Part shown: one piece after another, positions 44,150 through 51,908 of the stretch
Layout: the number at the start of each line of letters is the position of its first letter
How positions within the stretch are numbered: position 1 is the first letter of the stretch
Source: Billgrantia tianxiuensis
GTDB taxonomy: Bacteria; Pseudomonadota; Gammaproteobacteria; Pseudomonadales; Halomonadaceae
NCBI RefSeq assembly: GCF_009834345.1
Contig: NZ_CP035042.1
Location: 4,951,119-5,015,118, forward strand
Direction: 5' to 3'
Length of the DNA: 64,000 nucleotides
The notes under the pieces: model-generated
What the model was told of the DNA's origin: nothing
What the model saw: the letters and a program-made list of their open reading frames with translations, nothing else
Database searches by the model: none
Position numbers and translations under genes: made by a program

Positions 44150-44986
44150 TCATAGCATGGGGGGAGCCGATTCTCGATAGGCCATGAGAATTTCGTGATT
44201 ATGGTCGCCGGGGTTGGCCAGGTTCCATAGCCCTCGATCGACTCCCTGTGTAACGAGATGTATGACGGCGGATTCGATGGCCGACATTACCGCCATTTGT
44301 ACGGGTTCATTGTGCGTATACCCTGCCTCGGCCTCCAGTAGGCGACGGAAACTGACGAAGCGATATACTCCGGCACGAACCTCATAGGAATAAACCGTCT
44401 TACTGGTGGTTACGTTGGCCAGGACTTCGCCGGTGGCAATATCCACGGCGCGGAGGTTGACGGTAACCTGATCGACCTGATACTGACCGGACGATCCGAT
44501 GCCGAAATACTCGGCGCCTACGCCGCCCGTCTTCATGTTGGAGTCGTAGGCAATGATCCCCCCTTCCATCAGGATGCGGGCCGCGTTGAGAGAGCCCAGC
44601 TCGTGTTCGCGTCCGTTTCTTTCCAGGTTCGCACGTATGATGCGCCGTTCCGTGAGCAGGTTCTGCAACCCGACTCGCTCCAGCGGCACGAACCAGCCCG
44701 AATCCGCTAGCGCGGAGCTCAGCATGGCGGCTCCGCCTTGGGTCACCGCTGTCGAGAAGGTGCTGGCAGGCTGGGGACGGTACTGGCCAGTCTGGTCCCT
44801 GAAGTCATAGACGGCCGTGAGTATCGGAGCCGCTGGGCGTGGCAGGCTGGTCAGGTCGAGATAGGTTCCTGCTCGAGGAACGAGGGTAGCCGGTGCTCCC
44901 TCCAGCCCTTCGGGCGAGGTGACCATGCTGACGCATCCACCAAGGAAGATCAGCCCGGACAAGCAACCGATTCTGAGTGCTTTCAT
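44150..44986 (-). CDS. csgG: Curli secretion channel lipoprotein CsgG
   Basis: A 278-residue outer-membrane lipoprotein. The signal peptide ends in LGGC (Cys18), then PRAGTYLDLTSLPRPAAPI and AVYDFRDQTGQY match CsgG, followed by the channel-forming regions and GVDRGLWNL at the C-terminus. CsgG forms the nonameric export pore. The longer open frame to 45559 is a shadow running through csgF. It follows csgF by 11 bases. Confidence 0.97.
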   Translation of the reverse strand: MKALRIGCLSGLIFLGGCVSMVTSPEGLEGAPATLVPRAGTYLDLTSLPRPAAPILTAVYDFRDQTGQYRPQPASTFSTAVTQGGAAMLSSALADSGWFVPLERVGLQNLLTERRIIRANLERNGREHELGSLNAARILMEGGIIAYDSNMKTGGVGAEYFGIGSSGQYQVDQVTVNLRAVDIATGEVLANVTTSKTVYSYEVRAGVYRFVSFRRLLEAEAGYTHNEPVQMAVMSAIESAVIHLVTQGVDRGLWNLANPGDHNHEILMAYRESAPPML

Positions 44987-44997
44987 GTTCAGGCCCC

Positions 44998-45429
44998 TTA
45001 AAATGGAGTTCCGAAATCGATGCGTGTCACTTCGTTCGTTCTCTTGTCGGTGATCACCATCTGGAAAGCGCCGCCACCTACATTGACGAACCTGACGTTG
45101 AGCGAAGAATTGTCGATGACGCTTTCGCTTCCCCCGGGGTTGTTGGGATCGAGCGCATCGTCGATAGCACGGTTGATGAGATCGGCGCGCAGGTCCTGAA
45201 GGAAAAAGTCGACCTCGGAGAAGCGACCGAAATCCGGGGCGTTGGGATCCTTGTGCGTGTCCTGTGCCTGAGCCTTGTTGAGCAGGTGGTTGCCCAGCAG
45301 GGGATCCCCTCCGAACGAAGGGTTGATGGGACGGTAGATGAGTTCTCCCGCCTGAGTGCCCACCGAGCAGGATAGGAGCAGCCCGACAAGAGAGAGCTTC
45401 CGCAGTAGTGAACGTGGATGTTGTTTCAT
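44998..45429 (-). CDS. csgF: Curli assembly protein CsgF
   Basis: A 143-residue secreted protein. After the signal peptide (ending SVGTQA) the mature N-terminus contains the CsgF hallmark YRPINPSFGGDPLLGNHLL, the segment that plugs the CsgG pore. It couples CsgA/CsgB export to nucleation. The length matches E. coli CsgF (138). Confidence 0.95.
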   Translation of the reverse strand: MKQHPRSLLRKLSLVGLLLSCSVGTQAGELIYRPINPSFGGDPLLGNHLLNKAQAQDTHKDPNAPDFGRFSEVDFFLQDLRADLINRAIDDALDPNNPGGSESVIDNSSLNVRFVNVGGGAFQMVITDKRTNEVTRIDFGTPF

Positions 45430-45458
45430 GGTGTTCTCCTTCTAGTGCATCCTTTCCG

Positions 45459-45992
45459 CTAGATTTCCTCGTCGGCCAGGTCCGGGTCGCTCTCGAGCGC
45501 CTGCATGATGCTGCGTTGCACGAGGAGCTGCTCCACCTGTTCCACGGCTGCCTCGGCATATCGGTCGATATCGCTCAATCGGGGAGGGAGCGCGGCCTGG
45601 AAGAGAATGCGATTGTTCTCCGCGACCCAGACCTGGCTTCCCCAACGCGCGTCGGGGCGTTCGTGCACGGACAGTGTCGTGCTGGATAGAATGTGGCTTT
45701 CCGAGCTCAACTGGCTGAAACGCCGGTAGAAAGTCTTGCCCATCATGGTGATGGTGCGATCGACGATCACGCCTGACAGTCCGGGCTCGCCCAGGCGAAA
45801 CTGGCGCGACAGTTCTTCCGTTGCCTCTCCCTCTTCCAGCGCTTCTTCCTCTTCGATTGCGCCTTGAGGCACTTGCGGCTCCCTCGGGGCTGTAGGCAGG
45901 CTGGAACTTGGTGTCTCCACCTCGGCCAAGGCAAGGGAACCAAGTGCCACCAGGAAAAGGGCCATTGGAAATTTCTTGCGAAAGAAAGCCAT
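45459..45992 (-). CDS. csgE: Curli assembly chaperone CsgE, with an acidic N-terminal extension
   Basis: A 177-residue secreted protein, longer than the usual ~129. The conserved C-terminal CsgE domain (SGVIVDRTITMMGKTFYRRF, SVHERPDARWGSQVWV) is present. The mature N-terminus carries an extra Pro- and Glu-rich stretch (EEEEALEEGEATEE). CsgE caps the CsgG channel and delivers CsgA. It starts 17 bases after csgD. Confidence 0.9.
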   Translation of the reverse strand: MAFFRKKFPMALFLVALGSLALAEVETPSSSLPTAPREPQVPQGAIEEEEALEEGEATEELSRQFRLGEPGLSGVIVDRTITMMGKTFYRRFSQLSSESHILSSTTLSVHERPDARWGSQVWVAENNRILFQAALPPRLSDIDRYAEAAVEQVEQLLVQRSIMQALESDPDLADEEI

Positions 45993-46009
45993 TGTCCTTC
46001 GCTCTCGAA

Positions 46010-46714
46010 TCAGTGATTGGGTGAGGCTCGGTCGTAGCGTTGAAGCGGCATCGGGGGAGGCGGTCCCAGGTTCTGCCGGGCCCAGTTCACAGCCTGCATG
46101 CGGTTGCTGACATTGATCTTGCGAAAGATGTTATAGAGGTGCGACTTCACCGTATGCTCACTTACGTAAAGGAGTTCGGCGATTTCGGTGTTGGAAGCGC
46201 CGGAGCCAAGCAAGCCGATGATTTCCAGCTCGCGCTGCGTAATGCCGCAAGCGGGACGGTAGCAGTTGATCTGCTGACGTCGATAAAAGTCAATCAAGCG
46301 CGTCATCAGTGAGCGTGACAGCCAGAAATCTCCAGCCAGCAGGCGCTGAAGGCCCTTGCAGATCAGCTCGAGGCTGTCGCTACGGTAAAAGACACCTTTC
46401 AGCTGCATGAGGCTCAACAGCTGAGCGGCGTGGTCTTCGTTCCTGAGATTGAAGGCCGTCAATATCCAGCCCGGCTGCTGGTGATACTGCGCCTGCCATG
46501 CCTGCATGGTCGTCTCTTCGAGATGATCGATGTCCAGCAGGACGACAGTTCGCGAGTCGCTGTCTTCTCCAACGAGGCTGCACGCTTCACCAGGCGTTTC
46601 TGGTGGCACGATGTACAAGTCACGCTGCAATTGCTGATGAACGTAACCGACAAAGAGCTGCGTTTGTGGGTTGCTTTCGGTAGCTAGCAGGATAATCCCT
46701 CTTCCAAGTTCCAT
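46010..46714 (-). CDS. csgD: CsgD/VpsT-family LuxR-type transcriptional regulator with a c-di-GMP motif
   Basis: A 234-residue regulator, with a degenerate receiver-like N-terminal domain (LLDIDHLEETTMQAW) and a C-terminal LuxR HTH (TQRELEIIGLLGSGASNTEIAE, HTVKSHLYNIFRK). Residues 131-134 read WLSR, a match to the W[FLM][TS]R motif that binds c-di-GMP in VpsT; E. coli CsgD lacks it. Position at the head of csgEFG suggests it controls curli. AGGGGA lies 8 bases before the ATG. Confidence 0.9.
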   Translation of the reverse strand: MELGRGIILLATESNPQTQLFVGYVHQQLQRDLYIVPPETPGEACSLVGEDSDSRTVVLLDIDHLEETTMQAWQAQYHQQPGWILTAFNLRNEDHAAQLLSLMQLKGVFYRSDSLELICKGLQRLLAGDFWLSRSLMTRLIDFYRRQQINCYRPACGITQRELEIIGLLGSGASNTEIAELLYVSEHTVKSHLYNIFRKINVSNRMQAVNWARQNLGPPPPMPLQRYDRASPNH

Positions 46715-47486
46715 GCCCGTTGTCCCCTAAAAAGTATGCTTTTCTTGGTGTGACCTTCTTCAAATCTCATGGAAAGCATGGGACATCTTGGTTCAATTAA
46801 AGCCCGTATGTAAAGTTATGTTTCAGCATGTATTGTTTAGTTGGAATGAATGAGATTTCTCATACTTTCGGGTAGAAAAAATATATTTTTCAAGGATATG
46901 TAACGCAGGCAGGCTTCTTGCAAAATCGATGCATTTCGTAGACTATGAAATTTTCTTGAATAAAATTCACTTGAAAGGCGGGATTGTTACAATTTCTTAA
47001 AGGATAGATTAAGCAAGGTTCACGGAGTTTCTTCTGAATCCTCTCCTTCTGTTTCACGAAGGATACATTGCCAGACCATGTCTCGGCTCCTTGTGATAGC
47101 TGAAAATTGCATCTTTCTTTTCCGAACATGTTTCATATGGCTGACACTTGTGAGCCGTTCGAATTTTTATGGAAAATATCAGTATGTTATCAGGCCAAGG
47201 CTGCCTGGGAGAGTTGGATCTCAATGAAGTACTCTCAAAAAAGTTACTTTTTCTTCAGTATAGTTCGACGGAGAGTGCTGATGACAACGTCTCCCCTACC
47301 GAGCGGGACATAAGAATTAGGAGTTTCCCGGTTCAGGCTTGCTCTACCAACACTGGCCGCTCTTGCCTGTCTTGTTGCAGTGTAAAGAATTGGTTACTCG
47401 GTGTTCTTTTCGTAAACCAATGAGATTGAACAGCTTGTGCCTTGAGCTGATGATTCTCGGAAATTAGCTGTCATATTGGCGAAACC

Positions 47487-47547
47487 TTTCCTGATGAATC
47501 TGCTCGTGTACTTGCGTGAATGGCATGTCAGGAAAGCCGTTTCCTGA
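47487..47547. promoter_or_regulatory. Three TTTCCTGA half-sites, including a perfect inverted repeat
   Basis: TTTCCTGA occurs at 47487-47494 and 47540-47547, and its complement at 47528-47535. The last two form an 8-bp inverted repeat around GCCG. They lie 50-110 bases upstream of the sigma54-like promoter, the usual place for activator binding sites. Function is inferred. Confidence 0.5.
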
Positions 47548-47595
47548 ATGTGAAAAATTCATATGTTATTGTTTTGTAAGTTTCTGCATCCCTTA

Positions 47596-47611
47596 TGGCA
47601 TGAAGAGTGCC
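47596..47611 (+). promoter_or_regulatory. Sigma54-type promoter upstream of the glycine-rich gene
   Basis: The sequence TGGCATGAAGAGTGCC has the GG and GC doublets exactly 10 bases apart (GG at 47597-47598, GC at 47609-47610), matching TGGCAYG-N4-TTGCW except for the weaker -12 half. Predicted start is near 47622, leaving a leader of about 136 bases. Two AAA+ activators are encoded nearby. Confidence 0.55.
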
Positions 47612-47757
47612 ATCTATTCTACGACCATGAGTTCTGCATGTACGACAGGTACGAAGGCAAGAAAAAACGGATTTTCCTAGGACCAATCCGAGCGAAATGC
47701 GTGAGCGTCATGGTCATGGTTAGGAGCACTCATCATGCATGATAAGGGAGAAAAGAC

Positions 47758-48891
47758 ATGAAAAAGCACTATGCGATAGCGGGATCTTCGCTGCTGGCTC
47801 TGGTGATGGCCATTTCGTTTGCGCATGCTGACGCGGTGGCCGTTGGTGGTAGTGGCGGCAGCAGCTATGGCGGCGATGGTGGCGGCGGTGGCAGCAGCAA
47901 CAGTGCCTCCGGTTCCGGCGCCTGGAACAACGCCAGCGATATGGACGATGGCGCCGATGCCGGGAGTGAAGCAAGCATCTACGCCAACAGCAGCGCGACC
48001 AGCAGTGCCGGGAACGGCGGGGCCGGCGGCATGGGTGGAGCTGGCGGTGCAGCCGGCGCCGGTGGTGATGCCTGGGCCATGAGTGAATCCTACAACACCA
48101 GCACCAGCGTGGTGGCGATTCAGGATTTGCGTTCCACGGTGACCGGTTCGCGCATCAACATCAATGCCGGTGACGGAGCGACCGGCGGCTCAGGCAGCAG
48201 CGGTGGCGATGCCTTGGGAGTGAGTGCCGGTGTGGGTGTCGGCGGTGCCGGCGGCGATGGTACCGGCGGTGATGGCGGTCGCTCCGTTGCGGTCGGTGGC
48301 GATGGCGCCGATGGCGGTGATGGTGCCGGACTGGGGCTGGGCCTTGGCCTGGGCGCCGGCCAGGGTGGCAGCGCCGACAGCAGCAACGGAAGCGGGGGTG
48401 CCGACAGCAGTGCCTCGGGCGGGCTGGCGGGTAACTTCGCCGGAGATGACATCGAGAACAACAACTCCGCCTCGGCGGGCGGTAGCAGCAGTGGAGACGC
48501 CACCGCATCTCCCTCCGTGGCAGCCGGTACCGGTGGTGCCGGTAGTGGCACCGGTACTGGCACCGGCACTGGCACCGGTACCGGTGGAGAAGGCGGAGCA
48601 GGGGGCGATGCCGTGGCTGGGGCCGGCGGCAGCTCCACCGGTAACGGCGGCGGCGGCGGCGGCGGTACCGGTACCGGCGGCGATGCTATTGCCACCGCTG
48701 GCAACGGCGGCAATGGCGGCACCGGCGGCAACGGTGGCAGCGCCTCGCTGGTTACCGGTGGTGCCTCCATGGCGGCAGGTGCCGGTACCTTTGGTGGTAT
48801 CGCCAACATGAACCTCTCTACCGGCATCTACAACTCGCAGCTTGCGGGTACCAACGTGGCGGCGCACAGCAACGTCCACATCGGCAACTGA
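47758..48891 (+). CDS. Large glycine-rich secreted protein (candidate extracellular fibre subunit)
   Basis: A 377-residue protein with a Sec signal peptide (cleaved near FAHA at residue 24). The rest is dominated by Gly, Ala, Ser, Thr and Asn with many GGxGG and GTGTGTG runs. Two non-repetitive stretches stand out: about residues 100-130 (ending TVTGSRININAG) and the last 29 residues (NMNLSTGIYNSQLAGTNVAA). It resembles structural proteins of Fap-like or other fibre systems but I recognise no exact family. It is followed by a hairpin and then by small proteins and a C39 peptidase. Confidence 0.7.
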   Translation: MKKHYAIAGSSLLALVMAISFAHADAVAVGGSGGSSYGGDGGGGGSSNSASGSGAWNNASDMDDGADAGSEASIYANSSATSSAGNGGAGGMGGAGGAAGAGGDAWAMSESYNTSTSVVAIQDLRSTVTGSRININAGDGATGGSGSSGGDALGVSAGVGVGGAGGDGTGGDGGRSVAVGGDGADGGDGAGLGLGLGLGAGQGGSADSSNGSGGADSSASGGLAGNFAGDDIENNNSASAGGSSSGDATASPSVAAGTGGAGSGTGTGTGTGTGTGGEGGAGGDAVAGAGGSSTGNGGGGGGGTGTGGDAIATAGNGGNGGTGGNGGSASLVTGGASMAAGAGTFGGIANMNLSTGIYNSQLAGTNVAAHSNVHIGN

Positions 48892-48907
48892 GGAACTGCT
48901 TGTGCGC

Positions 48908-48944
48908 GAGGAAGGGCCGGTGGCCAGGCTGCCGGCCCTTCCTC
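48908..48944 (+). terminator. Strong hairpin after the glycine-rich gene
   Basis: A 13-bp perfect stem (48908-48920 with 48932-48944) lies in the 89-base gap before the next gene, without a clear T-run. It may partly terminate transcription, so that the structural protein is made in excess over the downstream processing proteins. Confidence 0.6.
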
Positions 48945-48980
48945 GGTTCCATTGACGAAGCGGCGAGAGGGAGCGTTGTC

Positions 48981-49349
48981 ATGAAGCGTTTTGAGTGGAT
49001 GGTGTGCGCGGCACTGGCAGTCGGGGTGGGGCTTGCTGGTCCTCTGGCGGTGGCGGAGGAAGGCGTGACGGCAGGGTTCGATTTACATCAGCGCATCGAG
49101 GTCAGCGAACTGGAGAGCGTTACCGGCAAGGAGGGATTCCGCGACTTAGTCAACGTGCAGAGCATCCAGAACATGGAGGCCGTGGCGACGGGGGCCTCGT
49201 TCACCGCCGATACGATCGTCTCGGGCAATATCACGATCGAAGCCAACGCCATGGATCGGATTTCCGGTATCACCTTGATGAATCTCATGACGGGGCACGC
49301 CAATGCCGTTTCGACCGGGGTCAGCATCAGCATCTATGCGCCTCAGTGA
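48981..49349 (+). CDS. Small Sec-exported protein with a double-glycine-like leader motif
   Basis: A 122-residue protein starting at ATG 48981 with a signal peptide (ending near PLAVA). Residues 43-50 read ELESVTGK followed by EGF, which fits the pattern ELxx[ILV]xG[GK] of leader peptides cleaved by C39 peptidases and of the L..VTGQ.G motif in some uncharacterised secreted proteins. The rest has hydrophobic/Asn/Thr-rich repeats (ANAVSTGVSISIY). It precedes the C39 gene by 22 bases. The function is unknown. Confidence 0.65.
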   Translation: MKRFEWMVCAALAVGVGLAGPLAVAEEGVTAGFDLHQRIEVSELESVTGKEGFRDLVNVQSIQNMEAVATGASFTADTIVSGNITIEANAMDRISGITLMNLMTGHANAVSTGVSISIYAPQ

Positions 49350-49371
49350 GCGCACGGGCGAGGAGCGGAGG

Positions 49372-50085
49372 ATGGCCCGGAGCCTGTGGCGTCTCGGGGC
49401 AGCGGCGGCTTGGTTCGTCATCGGCCTGCAGGCGCCCTTGCTGCAGGCCGGGTCGGTGACGATCGCACTCAATGGTGGTTTCGGCTCGGTGACCGTGCCA
49501 GCCAGAAGCCATCACGAAATGCGCTGGGATGGCGTCGTCGCTCAGCAATACGACTACAGCTGTGGTGCCGCCGCCGTGGCGACGCTGCTTACCTACCACT
49601 ACGACAGGCCCACCACGGAAGCCGAGGTCTTCGAGGCGATGATCCATGGCGGAGAGGTCGAACAAATCCGGGAACAGGGCTTTTCGATGCTCGACATGAA
49701 GCGTTACCTCGATGCCCAGGGGCTGAGTTCGGACGGTTTTCGGGTCGGGCTCGACGATCTTGTCCGCATCGGTATCCCTGCCATTACTCTGATCAATACT
49801 GGGGGTTATCGCCATTTTGTGGTGATCAAGGGAATGGATGACGGCAACGTGCTGATCGGCGACCCCGCCGTAGGCACCGTGGCAGTGCCCAAGGCGCATT
49901 TCGAATCGATCTGGAGCGGCCTGGTACTGGGCGCGCGCGCCGATTCAGAAATCGCCAAGGCTAACTTCAACCATGAGCGCGACTGGCAGATCCGGCCATC
50001 GGCCCCCATCGGCAGCGGCATCGACCGTGCCGACGTAGCCTCGATGCTGCTGCAACTGCCGGCGATCAACGAATTGGGGCGCTGA
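49372..50085 (+). CDS. Periplasmic C39-family peptidase (FapD-like)
   Basis: A 237-residue protein with a signal peptide (ending near LLQAG) and a C39 peptidase domain: Q59, catalytic C64 in QQYDYSCGAAAVATLL, H148 in GYRHFVV and D164 in VLIGDPAVG. C39 enzymes cleave after double-Gly motifs, usually fused to ABC exporters; a stand-alone, Sec-exported form is characteristic of the Fap amyloid system (FapD). ATG 49372 has AGGAG 6 bases upstream; 49336 and 49303 are alternatives. Confidence 0.85.
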   Translation: MARSLWRLGAAAAWFVIGLQAPLLQAGSVTIALNGGFGSVTVPARSHHEMRWDGVVAQQYDYSCGAAAVATLLTYHYDRPTTEAEVFEAMIHGGEVEQIREQGFSMLDMKRYLDAQGLSSDGFRVGLDDLVRIGIPAITLINTGGYRHFVVIKGMDDGNVLIGDPAVGTVAVPKAHFESIWSGLVLGARADSEIAKANFNHERDWQIRPSAPIGSGIDRADVASMLLQLPAINELGR

Positions 50086-50088
50086 GAG

Positions 50089-50733
50089 ATGCATGCACGC
50101 TCGATCACCAAACGAATGCTGGCCAGGCGACTAGCGGGTGGTGATGCTAGGCGGAGAGTGAGCTGCCACGGGAAAATTCGCTCATGGCTGCTGTCGCTGT
50201 CGCTGTTGCTGGCAAGTGCCTCGATACAGGCAGCCGATTTCGATTACCTGACGCCGCTCGGAGAAGCCGAGCTGAGCGAACTTCGCGGCGGATTCCAGAT
50301 CGCCGGGCTCGACATGAGCTTCGGCGCCACGCTGCAGACCCTGGTCGACAACGTACGGATGGATACCGTGTTTGTCATCAGCGGGGCGGGTGCCGAGATC
50401 GTGTCCCAGACGATCAGCCAACACCAGTCCATCGATGGCCAGGTGGTCTCCCGAGTAGGGGAGGGCAGCGGCAACACCATCGTGGAGCTGACCCCGGGCG
50501 GCATCGACCTGACCGGGATGAAGGATTTCTCCGGCCTGGTGGTAAACGATGGCAAGGGGTTTACCTCGGTGTTCCACACGGTGACCAAGAACGCCATCCT
50601 TGGTGCAGTAGTCAGCGATGCCTCGGAGCGGGACATCCGCCAGCATATGGATATCGGCGTACAGGTGAACAACCTGCCTGCACTGCGCGCGGCCCAGCAG
50701 CGCCAGGCCATCGTGGAGTCGCTGGCTCGCTAG
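50089..50733 (+). CDS. Sec-exported protein with a double-glycine leader (likely C39 substrate)
   Basis: A 214-residue protein. Following a hydrophobic signal segment (about residues 31-48), residues 57-68 read LGEAELSELRGG, a match at every defined position (L-12, E-8, L-7, L-4, G-2, G-1) except Ser-11 to the double-Gly leader consensus LSxxELxxIxGG, with Phe next. The gene begins 3 bases after the C39 gene, so this is the likely cleavage substrate. The start is uncertain: GTG 50158 (GGCGGAGA upstream) would give a more typical signal peptide than ATG 50089. Confidence 0.7.
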   Translation: MHARSITKRMLARRLAGGDARRRVSCHGKIRSWLLSLSLLLASASIQAADFDYLTPLGEAELSELRGGFQIAGLDMSFGATLQTLVDNVRMDTVFVISGAGAEIVSQTISQHQSIDGQVVSRVGEGSGNTIVELTPGGIDLTGMKDFSGLVVNDGKGFTSVFHTVTKNAILGAVVSDASERDIRQHMDIGVQVNNLPALRAAQQRQAIVESLAR

Positions 50734-50750
50734 CCGGCTCAGGGCGAACG

Positions 50751-50783
50751 CAGCAGGATCGGTGCCTGGCACCGATCCTGCTG
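50751..50783. terminator. Bidirectional hairpin between convergent genes
   Basis: A perfect 16-bp stem (50751-50766 with 50768-50783, one-base centre) separates the convergent genes ending at 50733 (+) and 50787 (-). It lacks a T-run but is very stable. Confidence 0.65.
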
Positions 50784-50786
50784 CTC

Positions 50787-51866
50787 TCAGAAGGCATTGG
50801 TACCGAACGGAATCCTGAGAGTGAGCACGGTATTGGGGGCATCGTCGGTCACGCCGAGTTCGAGGCCCAGGTTGACCGACACGTCCTGGTTGAGCTGGTA
50901 GGACCACCCCAGCAGCAGCGAGCCGACATTGAGCGTGCGCGAACTCTGAGTAGCGGTTCGATCATCTTGAAAATAGGTGGTTTTGGTCTTGTCTATGAAG
51001 TCGTTCTTGAAGCCAAGGGTGAAGGAGGCCCGGGGGTTGATGGCGTAGGCCATGCCGAAGCTGAGCCGTACCGCATCGCCGGGGTCGACCTTGCCGATCC
51101 AGAGATCCTCGGTGATCTGCTGGTTGACGTCATCGCTCATGTTGTAGAGGTAGCCGACATTGGCGAAGAAGACCGCCGGGTCGGAGGGGAGGAGCGCGGT
51201 GATACTGGGCTCGATGGCATGAAAGCCGGAGCCGGTAGCCAGTTCCTGCTCGATGCCGTCGGAGTCGCGGGCGATGTCGAAGGGGCCGTCTCCAGTCGTG
51301 GTCTTGTAGCGCAGGTTGCCGACGAAGAAGGGCCAGCCGTTGTGGCCGCGGTTGAGCTGATAGCGTGCGGTGAGTTCGATGTCCCCCAAGCCATTACCGG
51401 ACAGGTCGCGGTCGATATCGAAGCTGCTGTCGCCAGCCACGGGCACGGTTGCTCTTATGGTATCGTCGCGATAGACGTAGGGCACCTTAAGCTCCATCTC
51501 GAGGCGGTCGGTGATGCCCAGGCGGCCGGTGAGCGCGGCGGTCCAGATGTCCCGCTCGGCCTCCTCGGCGCTGAACACGCCGATCAGCAGGGTGCTGAGG
51601 ATTTCGATGCCGCGGAAGGTCAGGCGGTTGACCCCCGCATGGGAGTACTGCAGCGAGGGCTCGATGACCAGACGGCCGCGGGGCGTTAGCACCCCGCCGA
51701 TATCGGCGATGGCCTGCACCTCCGGCTGCTGCGGCGGTGCTTCGACGGGGGCCTGTCCCACGGGCGACGTGATACCGCCTGGTGCGGCGCTTTCCTGGGC
51801 GGCTACCGCCTGAGCCAGGGCCAGGCCGATGGCGGTGGGCAGCAGCAGGGTGTGTATTCTGGTCAT
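50787..51866 (-). CDS. Outer-membrane beta-barrel (FapF-like channel/transporter)
   Basis: A 359-residue protein with a signal peptide (ending AVAAQ) and a beta-barrel body rich in amphipathic strands, including GVLTPRGRLVIEPSLQYSH and GITDRLEMELKVPYVYRDD, which resemble FapF-type barrels. The C-terminus ends in a typical aromatic strand (TLRIPFGTNAF). It lacks the N-terminal coiled coil of Pseudomonas FapF. It may secrete the glycine-rich protein. It is the third gene of a unit with a LuxR regulator and an AAA+ regulator (42-base gap). Confidence 0.7.
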   Translation of the reverse strand: MTRIHTLLLPTAIGLALAQAVAAQESAAPGGITSPVGQAPVEAPPQQPEVQAIADIGGVLTPRGRLVIEPSLQYSHAGVNRLTFRGIEILSTLLIGVFSAEEAERDIWTAALTGRLGITDRLEMELKVPYVYRDDTIRATVPVAGDSSFDIDRDLSGNGLGDIELTARYQLNRGHNGWPFFVGNLRYKTTTGDGPFDIARDSDGIEQELATGSGFHAIEPSITALLPSDPAVFFANVGYLYNMSDDVNQQITEDLWIGKVDPGDAVRLSFGMAYAINPRASFTLGFKNDFIDKTKTTYFQDDRTATQSSRTLNVGSLLLGWSYQLNQDVSVNLGLELGVTDDAPNTVLTLRIPFGTNAF

Positions 51867-51908
51867 GTTTTCTTCCCCTTGATGTCCCGATTTGGATAAC
51901 TGCCGCGA

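Larger units (their letters stand above)
46715..47757. other. Long AT-rich divergent regulatory region, no convincing gene
   Basis: About 1 kb between csgD (left) and the glycine-rich gene (right). Codon bias and Shine-Dalgarno sites are absent, and its AT content is far above that of the neighbours. It contains CATATG motifs (47134-47139, 47560-47565), TTTCCTGA half-sites and a sigma54-like promoter near its right end. It probably carries the csgD promoter and the long 5' leader of the glycine-rich gene. Small ORFs here are treated as chance. Confidence 0.6.

Noticed and set aside
44150-45559. Long version of csgG reaching 45559
   Set aside because: The extension runs through csgF in the wrong frame; the lipoprotein signal peptide marks the true start at 44986.
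46890-47313. Short ORFs in the csgD/Gly-rich intergenic region
   Set aside because: No ribosome site, codon use unlike neighbours, and overlapping opposite frames; treated as chance ORFs in AT-rich regulatory DNA.
47850-48800. GGT/GGC triplet repeats as a DNA repeat element
   Set aside because: They are in-frame codons of the Gly-rich protein and have imperfect periodicity; not a mobile or CRISPR repeat.
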